From the NCBI GenBank assembly GCA_004555175.1, contig SFJE01000003.1, forward strand, positions 62,001 to 126,000: DNA of 64,000 nucleotides, given 5' to 3'. Position numbers and translations under genes: made by a program. Positions 6,485-13,802 of the stretch are shown here, piece after piece; the stretch's first letter is position 1, and each line of letters begins with the position of its first letter. This DNA comes from Lentisphaeraceae bacterium. Its GTDB lineage: Bacteria; Verrucomicrobiota; Kiritimatiellia; RFP12; DVOR01. The notes under the pieces were generated by a model. The model ran no database searches and had not been told where the DNA came from. It saw only the letters and a program-made list of their open reading frames with translations.

Positions 6485-9031
6485 ATGCCTATCTCGCTTG
6501 CCCAGTTCCAAAACATCGCCCAGCGCCAGCTCGTCGGCGCGCGCAATATTGTGCTGACTGGGCAAGGCGAAGCGGCCGCGCTCACTTCGCGCATTGCCGG
6601 GCGCAGTCTGCTGGTGAGCCAGAGTGCCCGCGCGTGCAACCGCGAGACGATGGCCGCCTTCCGCTCGGCGATGCGCGAGCAGTTCGGCGTCTTCGGCGAG
6701 CACGCCTTCGAGCAGGTCCTCGGCGAGCGCGCCCAGCGCTGCCAGTCGCTCCGTGCACGAGATGTGAAGGCAGCCCTCTCCGCTCTGACCTCGGTGGTCG
6801 CCACGCGCCTGACGGCCGAAGTCGAGCGCCAAATGTCCATCCACCCGCACTTCTGCGCGGGCAGTAGCGGGTTGGACGAGGACGAGCGCGCGCTTATCCT
6901 CAACAAGGCCAAGAACCTTGCCCGGTTGCCCAACATTCGCCAGCAGCTCGCCGCAACCAACAACGAGGCTGAACTTCAGGAGTTGGCCCTGGTGCTCCTG
7001 CGCTCGGCCAAGCGCCAGCTGGGCGTGGAGGCGGCCGCGCCCGGGGCCGTGGCCGCTGACGTGGGGGATGCGCCGGCCGCCCGGCCGGACCAAGCGGTGG
7101 GGCTGCGCCGTCTGCAGGCCGCCGCTGCACCCGACTTTGTCCGCGGCGAGACCTCGGTGGAGGACCGCGTCCGGACCGGCGCGCTGGGGCCGGGGATGCG
7201 CATCAATGCCGCCGCCGCGAACCCCGTGCTGCTCGAGAAGATTAAGAGCAATGGCGTTGAGCCCGGCTTCCTCTACCGCCACGACTGGTCCGAGCACGAC
7301 ACGCAGTCGATGATGATAGATATTGAAACCCCCGCTGGCCGTGCGGCTGCCGAGGCCGAGATGGACCGCCTCATCAATCTGCGCGCGCCCACCGACCCCC
7401 TTCGCCAGTTGCGCGACCGCTATAACCAGGCCGCCCCGCAACACCAGGTGCTTCTAGGGGAAGAAAATCCTGGCACGCGCTGGACAAAATCGCAGTTCTA
7501 CGAGCTGGGGCTGCGCCTTGGGCGCGAGCACCCCGCCGGGCTCTCCTTCGCCGCCAACTGGGTCATCTATAGCACCCTGGACGAAAACGCGCCCGAGACG
7601 CCCTTCGCCGCCGCCTTCCGTCAGCTCTACCCGGGGCTGGAGCGCGATGCAATCTTCGACGACCCCGCGCTCCTGAATGAGATTCGCGACCGCCTCTTCC
7701 TGCCCCTGCAGCAGACCCTTGTCACCTTCCAAAAGACCGGGCTGCGCCACGCCGATCGCCCCATCTTCCGCCATTACACCGAAACGCACATCGCCAAGCT
7801 CGATTACAACGAGAGCGACCACGCCAACCGGTTTCGTACCGGCAGCACCGGCTACTTCCGTCTGCCCAAGCGCGTCATCAGCAAGAACGCCGGCGTGGGC
7901 AACGTCATCAAGAACTCCTTCTACCGCGCCTTCCGCCTGACCGACGCCAAGTCCGCCTCCGTCGGAGCCGTGGCTGAGGCCTTCGCCAACGACCTGACGC
8001 GTCTGGCCGGCATCCCCGCCCAGGAGCTCTCGATCATCGAGGGGCAGTACTCCGACGGCAAGCCCAAGTTGATGCTTGAGGCCAAGTTTGCCCAGGGCTA
8101 CCGCGATGCCGAGCACTACCTCCACGATGGCTATATCGCCCACACCGACGCCGAGGGAACCCTGCGCGCAATGTCCGTCCCCGAAATGGGTGCCTACAAG
8201 GCCCTCTTCTTCCTGTTGGGCGATCGCGATGCCGTTGGTTCGCACGGTCAGAACAAGGGTATCATTGGCGCGGAGGGCAATGCCCCCACCTTCTTCGCCA
8301 TCGATCCCGGCCACTCCCTGGAAGGCAACGGCCCGGCCCTGGAGATTCACGACGACTTCTCCTTCCGCGACACCCAGGCCGCCACCTTTGAGAAGCGCTT
8401 CCTCAACTTCTCAATCTTCGACGACACCCTCCGCAGCGAGAAGTTCCGCGGCATCCTCAAGCTCCGCGAGCTGCAGCAGCAGAACACCCTCGCCACCCTC
8501 TTCGCCAACTACGCCGCCGCCTTCCCCACGAACAACAACGACCCCGAACGCAATGCGCTCAACACCGCCATCCTCGCGCGCCTCACCGAAATGCGCACCG
8601 AGGCCGAGGGGCAGTTGACGCGAATCTTGGACGTCTTTCAGCCGCAACTCGCCCTCTTCGATGCGCTCGGCGGCGGCGCGCGCGCCAACCTCGCCCTCGA
8701 TGCCCTCGAGAATGTAGAAAAGCTCACCTCGCAGACCGCCTCCACCTCCCCCAAAGGCGAGGTGACCCTCAACCACCTGCGCATCCTCCCCGGGACGCGC
8801 ACGGCCTGGCAGGCCACCGTCCAGGATGGTCGATTGGTCTTCACCACTCAAGCGCCCGTCCCCCGCGGCCAAGTGGCGGGGCTTAGCCAGTCCCTCGATC
8901 GCGCCCTCACTGGCGCCAACGCAGTCCTAAATCCCGCCGGCCACCTCACCTTCTCCATCGATTTGGCGACCAATGCCCTCGACATCCTCGCCGATGAAGG
9001 CGTGGTGCGCGAGGTCAAGAACCAGGCCTAA
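6485..9031 (+). CDS. Putative type III effector with kinase-like domain
   Basis: An 848-residue protein with no Sec signal peptide and no membrane segments. ATG 6485 is preceded by GGAG at 6475-6479. The partner CesT-like chaperone gene ends 27 nt upstream. Residues 1-200 are helical and Ala/Arg-rich. A central region resembles the catalytic core of atypical (PI-kinase/HipA-like) kinases: KPKLMLEAKF (possible lysine of the N-lobe), then LLGDRDAVGSHGQNKG with Asp580, Arg581 and Asn590, then FFAIDPGHSLEG with Asp607. The D..N...D spacing fits a catalytic loop plus metal-binding Asp, but I cannot assign a named family. The C-terminal 200 residues are mixed. Secretion and kinase activity are inferences. 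The tRNA-Gly promoter lies about 45 nt downstream. Confidence 0.55.
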   Translation: MPISLAQFQNIAQRQLVGARNIVLTGQGEAAALTSRIAGRSLLVSQSARACNRETMAAFRSAMREQFGVFGEHAFEQVLGERAQRCQSLRARDVKAALSALTSVVATRLTAEVERQMSIHPHFCAGSSGLDEDERALILNKAKNLARLPNIRQQLAATNNEAELQELALVLLRSAKRQLGVEAAAPGAVAADVGDAPAARPDQAVGLRRLQAAAAPDFVRGETSVEDRVRTGALGPGMRINAAAANPVLLEKIKSNGVEPGFLYRHDWSEHDTQSMMIDIETPAGRAAAEAEMDRLINLRAPTDPLRQLRDRYNQAAPQHQVLLGEENPGTRWTKSQFYELGLRLGREHPAGLSFAANWVIYSTLDENAPETPFAAAFRQLYPGLERDAIFDDPALLNEIRDRLFLPLQQTLVTFQKTGLRHADRPIFRHYTETHIAKLDYNESDHANRFRTGSTGYFRLPKRVISKNAGVGNVIKNSFYRAFRLTDAKSASVGAVAEAFANDLTRLAGIPAQELSIIEGQYSDGKPKLMLEAKFAQGYRDAEHYLHDGYIAHTDAEGTLRAMSVPEMGAYKALFFLLGDRDAVGSHGQNKGIIGAEGNAPTFFAIDPGHSLEGNGPALEIHDDFSFRDTQAATFEKRFLNFSIFDDTLRSEKFRGILKLRELQQQNTLATLFANYAAAFPTNNNDPERNALNTAILARLTEMRTEAEGQLTRILDVFQPQLALFDALGGGARANLALDALENVEKLTSQTASTSPKGEVTLNHLRILPGTRTAWQATVQDGRLVFTTQAPVPRGQVAGLSQSLDRALTGANAVLNPAGHLTFSIDLATNALDILADEGVVREVKNQA

Positions 9032-9076
9032 GCGGACGCACTGAGGCAAAAAAGTTCCCCCGCGCGAAAAAAGTGC

Positions 9077-9106
9077 TTGCATTCGCGGCAGGGGTCTTGC
9101 TATACT
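9077..9106 (+). promoter_or_regulatory. Promoter of tRNA cluster 2
   Basis: A -35 TTGCAT (9077-9082), 18-bp spacer ending TGC, and -10 TATACT (9101-9106). The upstream AAAAAAGTGCTTGC is the same as in tRNA cluster 1. Confidence 0.78.
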
Positions 9107-9118
9107 TTGCGGCATTCT

Positions 9119-9192
9119 GCGGGCGTAATTCAATGGCAGAATAGGAGCTTCCCATGCTTCTTACGAGGGTTCGATTCCCTTCGCCCGCTCCA
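9119..9192 (+). tRNA. tRNA-Gly(CCC)
   Basis: A 74-nt cloverleaf with acceptor GCGGGCG/CGCCCGC, anticodon stem GGAGC/GCTTC (one G-U) around TTCCCAT (CCC), T loop TTCGATT, discriminator T and encoded CCA. Confidence 0.95.
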
Positions 9193-9200
9193 CCCGTTAT

Positions 9201-9277
9201 GGGCTGTTAGCTCAGTTGGTTAGAGCACTACCTTCACACGGTAGGGGTCGCTGGTCCGAGTCCAGCACAGCCCACCA
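9201..9277 (+). tRNA. tRNA-Val(CAC)
   Basis: A 77-nt cloverleaf with acceptor GGGCTGT/ACAGCCC, anticodon stem CTACC/GGTAG around TTCACAC (CAC), T loop TCCGAGT, discriminator A and encoded CCA. Confidence 0.95.
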
Positions 9278-9291
9278 TATTTCTGCAAGAG

Positions 9292-9318
9292 GAGCCCAAA
9301 CAAAGGGCTCTTTTTTTT
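9292..9318 (+). terminator. Terminator after tRNA-Val
   Basis: Stem GAGCCC / GGGCTC with loop AAACAAA, then eight T residues. Confidence 0.85.
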
Positions 9319-9415
9319 GTTGCCCTTGGCCGCCGAGGACGGCGGCCGTCAGAACGGGCGACGCGCTTCACTCGGCCCGTAGGGCCACCTCGCGCGAGCG
9401 TAGCGAGCATGCTTT

Positions 9416-9424
9416 TGCTACAAT
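9416..9424 (+). promoter_or_regulatory. Extended -10 promoter of the flavodiiron operon
   Basis: TGC-TACAAT; no clear -35. The preceding 40 bp are a dispersed repeat (GGCCCGTAGGGCC followed by CGCGAGCGTAGCGAGCA). The leader is about 38 nt. Confidence 0.5.
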
Positions 9425-9468
9425 CTCCCCAGTTTCATTATCCAAGACCTTACAGGAAGGAAGAGACG

Positions 9469-10659
9469 ATGAATACGGAATTGGTTAAGCAGGTGCACTG
9501 GGTCGGTTATGTGGATTGGCCGGTGCGTGACTTCCACGGCTATCAGACGAAGCGTGGTTCCTCCTACAACGCCTATCTGGTGCAGGGGGCGGAGAAGGTG
9601 GCGCTGATTGATACGGTCAAGGCGCCCTATGCCGACTACCTCAAGCAGAATGTGGCAGCCCACTGCCCGCTCTCGAAGATTGATTACTTGGTCTGCAACC
9701 ACGCCGAGCCGGACCACTCTGGCAGCTTCCCGGCGATGGTCGCCGCCTGCCCGCAGGCCGAGGTGGTCTGCAACGCGAAGTGCAAGGACGCCCTCTCGCG
9801 CCACTACGACACCACCGGCTGGAAGTTCCGCGTGGTCAAGGAGGGCGAGACGCTCGACCTGGGTGGGCGCACGCTGCAGTTCTTCGACACCGTGATGTGC
9901 CACTGGCCCGAGAGCATGGTCACCTACCTGGTGGAAGAAGAGCTCCTCTTCTCGATGGACATCTTTGGCCAGCACTACGCCACCTACTGCCGCTTCGACG
10001 ACGAGGCGAATATGGCCGAGGTGATGCAGGAAGCGAAGACCTACTACGCCAACATCGTCCTGCTCTACGCCAAGCCCGTGGCGGCCGCGGCGAAGAAGTT
10101 GCTGGGGCTGAAGCTGAAGATGGTCGCCCCCTCCCACGGCGTCATCTGGCGCTCGCACTTCCAGGAGATCCTCAACGCCTACCTCGCCTGGCACGTCAGC
10201 AAGCCCACCAAGAAGGTCATCGTCTTCTACTCGACGATGTGGCAGAGCACGCGCCAGATGGCCGAAGCCATCGTCCGCGGAGCCAACGAGTTCGATGTGC
10301 AGGTCAAGCTCTTCGACCTCAAGGCCGTGGGCGATACCGAGCTCATCACCGAGTTGATGGACTGCGCCGCCTTCGCGTGCGGCACGCCCACCCTCAACCA
10401 GAGCCTGATGCCCCGAATGGCCGCCGCCCTCACCTACATCCGCGGCCTCAAGCCCGCCGGCAAAAAGGCCTTCTCCTTCGGCTCCTTCGGTTGGGCCAGC
10501 AAGGGCGCCGAAGAGGCGCAGGAGTACCTCAAGGCCTTCGGCTGCGAGCTCCTCTGCGAGCCGATTACCTGCAAGTTCGCCCCCGACGCGGCCACGCTCG
10601 AGAAGTGCCTCGAGGCCGGTCGCGCCCTCGGCCGCGCCGCCGCTGCGATTGAGGCGTGA
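9469..10659 (+). CDS. Flavodiiron protein (FprA-type A flavoprotein)
   Basis: Reduces O2 to water and/or NO to N2O, protecting anaerobes. The product is 396 residues. The N-terminal metallo-beta-lactamase-like domain has the diiron motif HAEPDH (His78, Glu80, Asp82, His83) and further ligands near TVMCHWPES and SMDIFGQH. The C-terminal flavodoxin domain starts VIVFYSTMWQSTRQMAEAI (FMN phosphate loop). No rubredoxin or flavin-reductase domain is fused, so an external donor is needed. ATG 9469 follows GGAAGGAAG. Its stop overlaps the GTG of the next gene, which is then followed by a secretion chaperone, an unexpected operon partner. Confidence 0.93.
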   Translation: MNTELVKQVHWVGYVDWPVRDFHGYQTKRGSSYNAYLVQGAEKVALIDTVKAPYADYLKQNVAAHCPLSKIDYLVCNHAEPDHSGSFPAMVAACPQAEVVCNAKCKDALSRHYDTTGWKFRVVKEGETLDLGGRTLQFFDTVMCHWPESMVTYLVEEELLFSMDIFGQHYATYCRFDDEANMAEVMQEAKTYYANIVLLYAKPVAAAAKKLLGLKLKMVAPSHGVIWRSHFQEILNAYLAWHVSKPTKKVIVFYSTMWQSTRQMAEAIVRGANEFDVQVKLFDLKAVGDTELITELMDCAAFACGTPTLNQSLMPRMAAALTYIRGLKPAGKKAFSFGSFGWASKGAEEAQEYLKAFGCELLCEPITCKFAPDAATLEKCLEAGRALGRAAAAIEA

Positions 10660-11108
10660 GCCGCGCCGCTGTCGCGCTGATTCTCTCCGCGCTCGGCGCG
10701 TTCTGCGCCGGGTGCGGGGGCATCCGCCCGCCGCGCGGGGTTGAACCCCAAGAGCTCACCCTGCTGACCACGGGCTACTGCGACTGCGGGGAGTGTTGCT
10801 CCTGGGAGCGCAGTTGGCTGCGCCTGGGTGCGCCGGTCTACGCCTCGGGTCCGCTCAAGGGCCAACGCAAGGCGGTGGGCGTGACGGCCACCGGCACCCA
10901 CACGCGCCACGGCACCGCGGCTGTTGACCGCACACGCTTCCCGTATGGCACCATCTTCGAGGTCCCGGGCTACGGCTACGCCCGCGGCGAGGATGCCGGC
11001 GGGGCCATTAAAGGCAATCACATCGACCTGTGGTTCCCCAGCCACCAGGCCGCCAAGAACTGGGGTAAGCGCCGCCTGCGCGTCCGCGTTTGGCCGGCCA
11101 AATCGTAG
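10656..11108 (+). CDS. 3D-domain (MltA C-terminal-like) exported protein
   Basis: A 150-residue exported protein. The GTG start (10656) overlaps the TGA of the flavodiiron gene. The N-terminus is a signal sequence ending in AFCAGC, a weak lipobox, so it may be a lipoprotein. The 3D domain follows: VGVTATGTHTRHGTAAVD, FPYGTIFEVPGYG, then GEDAGGAIKGNHIDLW, with the three conserved Asp residues. The family includes peptidoglycan-acting lytic transglycosylase-like and stationary-phase muralytic enzymes. The Cys-rich GYCDCGECCSW before the domain is unusual and could bind metal or form disulfides. Role in cell-wall remodelling is inferred. Confidence 0.8.
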   Translation: MSRAAVALILSALGAFCAGCGGIRPPRGVEPQELTLLTTGYCDCGECCSWERSWLRLGAPVYASGPLKGQRKAVGVTATGTHTRHGTAAVDRTRFPYGTIFEVPGYGYARGEDAGGAIKGNHIDLWFPSHQAAKNWGKRRLRVRVWPAKS

Positions 11109-11118
11109 AGGAAGATCG

Positions 11119-11589
11119 ATGGCAAGCACCTTTGAGACCTTGCTGCAGGCGCTTGGCGCCGCGTTGGAACTGGACTTGGCTCCGGCCGCTGATGGCATTG
11201 CCGAGGTGGCGATTGGCCCCCGGGCCGTGTGCTTGAAGCCCGTGGCGCAGGAGACGGCCCTGCGGCTCTTCACCACCATTCAAAGCCCCCTGACGCCGGC
11301 CTGCGAGCAGCTCCCGCCCGAGGTCTTAGCCCGCGCCCTACGCCGGAACCTCTTTGCCGAGCAGACCGCCGGTCACATCATCGGCCTCTTCAACCAGACC
11401 CTCATCCTTTCGGTGGATCTCCCGCTTGAGCCGTTGAGCGCCGAGGAGCTTGCCGAGCGGCTGCTCCTGATTGTCCGCGTGGCCGATGAAGCGGAGGCCG
11501 AGCTCTTTGGCGCGGCTGCCGAGCCGGTGCCCCCCGGCCCGACCGAGGCTGAACCCACCCCCGAAATGCTCGCCTTCCTACGCGCTTAA
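11119..11589 (+). CDS. CesT-like type III secretion chaperone 2
   Basis: A 156-residue acidic protein with the same layout as the chaperone at 5981-6457: N-terminal helix FETLLQALGAAL, ALRRNLFAEQTAGHIIGL (the N-L-F...G.I strand), ILSVDLPLEPLSAEEL, and a long helix AERLLLIVRVADEAEAEL, then a Pro/Glu tail. ATG 11119 follows AGAGGAAG. It lies 10 nt after the 3D-domain gene, so it is transcribed with the flavodiiron protein. Its likely client is the 681-residue protein that begins 75 nt downstream, but a terminator lies between them. Confidence 0.62.
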   Translation: MASTFETLLQALGAALELDLAPAADGIAEVAIGPRAVCLKPVAQETALRLFTTIQSPLTPACEQLPPEVLARALRRNLFAEQTAGHIIGLFNQTLILSVDLPLEPLSAEELAERLLLIVRVADEAEAELFGAAAEPVPPGPTEAEPTPEMLAFLRA

Positions 11590-11607
11590 CCCAAGCGCGC
11601 TTTTTTT
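11581..11607 (+). terminator. Terminator overlapping the chaperone-2 stop codon
   Basis: Stem CGCGCTT / AAGCGCG, the 5' arm including part of the TAA stop at 11587-11589, loop of 5 nt, followed by C and seven T residues. A possible -10 TATACC for the next gene is at 11632-11637. Confidence 0.8.
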
Positions 11608-11663
11608 GTAACCTTGCGCCCGCCTGGCGCGTATACCGTGCAAAAGACGAAAGGATTGCTCCT

Positions 11664-13709
11664 ATGATTACAATCGATACCCTGCGCGCCACTGCCGCTA
11701 ATCGTACCCTCACGCTCAATGCCGCCGGCAACGAGATGGTCGAGAATAAGCGCTTCCAGAAGTTCCGCTCCTTCTTCAATATCGGCACCGCCCGCGCCGA
11801 GAACCGGCAGACCCTCGATGCGGTCCGCGCCGCCATCCAGAACGACCCGCGCTTCGCCTCCCTCGGCGACACCGGCGTGAGCACCCTCAATCGCCTCCTC
11901 GGCGAAGTGCGCACCGACCGCGCCATCAAGGCCAGCCAAATCCGCTCGGTCATCGCCCAGATGGAAGAGCAGTTCAACGACCCGGTCAACCAGCGCCGCG
12001 GGCTGGAGCTGCGTATCGACGCGCGCATCGCCGCCAATCCCCGCCCCGCCGCCCTCCGCCTCCTCACCGACGAGCAGTACGTCGAGATTGCCCACTACAC
12101 CATCGCCAACAGCGCCAACGGCAACTTCTCCAACGTCGACATCCCCGCGCGCCTGACCGAGATTAACACCCACCTCGAACACCTCTTCGCCGAGATTGGC
12201 AACGACCAGGACCTGCGCAACATCTTCCTCGCCAGCACCAAGCGCCTCTTCGAGCACGCCCCCTCCGGCGACCTCTTCGACGCCATCCTCCCCAAGCTCC
12301 AGGCCTTCCGCGCCGACCTCGCCGCCGCTCCCCAGGGTGCCACCCCCGCCGAGACCGCCACCAACCGCCGTCTCGCCGCCGAGCTGCTCGCCACCATCGG
12401 CAAGCCCATCGACCCGCGCCACTTCGCCCTCCTCAACAACCTCGCCGCCACCCTCCCCCTCCCGGCCATCGCCGCCCTCGGCCCCAACGCCACCCCCGAG
12501 GCCCTCTGCCAGGCCCTCAACACCTTCTGCGCCGCCATCCATAACACCGCGATGCCGCGCCTTGAAGGCCTCCGCCCCCTCGAAGGCGGCGACGAACTCT
12601 GGCCCGCGCGCGTCTTTATCTCCGCGATGGCCGCCATGCGCCTGCCCGAGGCCGACCGCGCCAACCTCTACGCCCTCCTCACCTCCCCCGCCGCCACGCA
12701 GGTGGCGAACCTCTACGCCACGCTCGACAGCACCCGCTATATGGACTACGGCATCACGATGGGCCTCCTGCTCAATGGCGTAGCCTCCTGCGATAACCGC
12801 CCCGTGCCCCCGCCCGTCCGCCAGGAGGTCGACTACACCGCCTTCTCCCCGAAGACCCTCACCCGCCTCTGCCCCGCAGATGGCTGCTTCACTGGCAACG
12901 CCGTCGGCCCCGCCCGCCGCCTTCTGCGCAACATCCCCGGCTGCATCGACAACCCCGGCCGCACCAACCTCCTCACCAACGAAGACCCCGGCGAAACCTT
13001 CCAGCGCGCCGTCGTCCCCACCCTCAAGTCGCTGGTCGCCTTCAACACCGCCGAGGAGATGGTGAAGTCAATCAAGGGCAAAACCACACAGTTCGAGAAG
13101 GATATGCACCGCCAGCAGCACATCCGCCTGCCCGACGGCACGATGCTCCCCAACGACCACGCCGCGGCCCTCGACCGGCTCGCCTCCATCCTCTCCGGCG
13201 ACCCCGAGGCCCGCTTCGAGACCGCCCCCGTGGCCCTGCGCAACCGCGTCCACCTCGTCTCCGCCCTCCTCACCCAGAACACCGAGAAGCTCGTGGACGA
13301 CGGCATCCCCATGGCCATCAACGGCCGTGACACCGACACGCCCTTCATGTTCTCCCTCGACCAGCACGGTATGCGCGACTTCTCCCTCGCGATCAACCCC
13401 GATGGCGGCATCACCATCACCTACGACCGCCACCTCGAGATCCGCTCCGCTGTCGGCCTGACCGAAGAGGACCTCTACACCCAGCCCGGCAGCTTCCAAG
13501 CCGCCCACATCTCCATCACCCTCACCGGCGCAGATATGGATCACTTCCTCGCCGCCAACTGGGCCGAGGCCGACCTCTCCGACGTCACCGAGCGCCGCTA
13601 CAACCTCAAGGGCCCCGGCGACTTGGGCAACGTCCTCTACGCCATCCCCGACTCCTGCCGCCTCAACCCGCAGATCGAGTTCGGCTACCACATCCACCTC
13701 AACGCCTAA
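11664..13709 (+). CDS. Putative type III effector 2, unknown fold
   Basis: A 681-residue protein with no signal peptide or membrane segment. ATG 11664 is 8 nt after AAGGA. The N-terminus contains a basic, aromatic patch RFQKFRSFFNIG near residues 30-42, a candidate chaperone-binding region, followed by helical sequence to about 400. The C-terminal 130 residues look beta-rich (DFSLAINPDGGITITYD, AAHISITLTGADMDHF). I recognise no catalytic motif. A CesT-like chaperone is encoded just upstream, which is the only evidence for secretion. Heavy use of CTC/GCC codons gives very high GC in the middle of the gene. Confidence 0.45.
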   Translation: MITIDTLRATAANRTLTLNAAGNEMVENKRFQKFRSFFNIGTARAENRQTLDAVRAAIQNDPRFASLGDTGVSTLNRLLGEVRTDRAIKASQIRSVIAQMEEQFNDPVNQRRGLELRIDARIAANPRPAALRLLTDEQYVEIAHYTIANSANGNFSNVDIPARLTEINTHLEHLFAEIGNDQDLRNIFLASTKRLFEHAPSGDLFDAILPKLQAFRADLAAAPQGATPAETATNRRLAAELLATIGKPIDPRHFALLNNLAATLPLPAIAALGPNATPEALCQALNTFCAAIHNTAMPRLEGLRPLEGGDELWPARVFISAMAAMRLPEADRANLYALLTSPAATQVANLYATLDSTRYMDYGITMGLLLNGVASCDNRPVPPPVRQEVDYTAFSPKTLTRLCPADGCFTGNAVGPARRLLRNIPGCIDNPGRTNLLTNEDPGETFQRAVVPTLKSLVAFNTAEEMVKSIKGKTTQFEKDMHRQQHIRLPDGTMLPNDHAAALDRLASILSGDPEARFETAPVALRNRVHLVSALLTQNTEKLVDDGIPMAINGRDTDTPFMFSLDQHGMRDFSLAINPDGGITITYDRHLEIRSAVGLTEEDLYTQPGSFQAAHISITLTGADMDHFLAANWAEADLSDVTERRYNLKGPGDLGNVLYAIPDSCRLNPQIEFGYHIHLNA

Positions 13710-13731
13710 GGGCAGCGCCTCGTGCGAAACA

Positions 13732-13761
13732 GAAAGGCCCCCGCAATCGCGGGGGCCTTTC
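13732..13761. terminator. Bidirectional terminator between effector 2 and nifS
   Basis: Perfect 13-bp stem GAAAGGCCCCCGC / GCGGGGGCCTTTC with loop AATC. It lies between convergent genes and has U-containing stem ends on both strands. Confidence 0.8.
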
Positions 13762-13802
13762 GTTGCTAACAGCTAACCGCTAGCCGCTAACAGCTAACCA
13801 CC

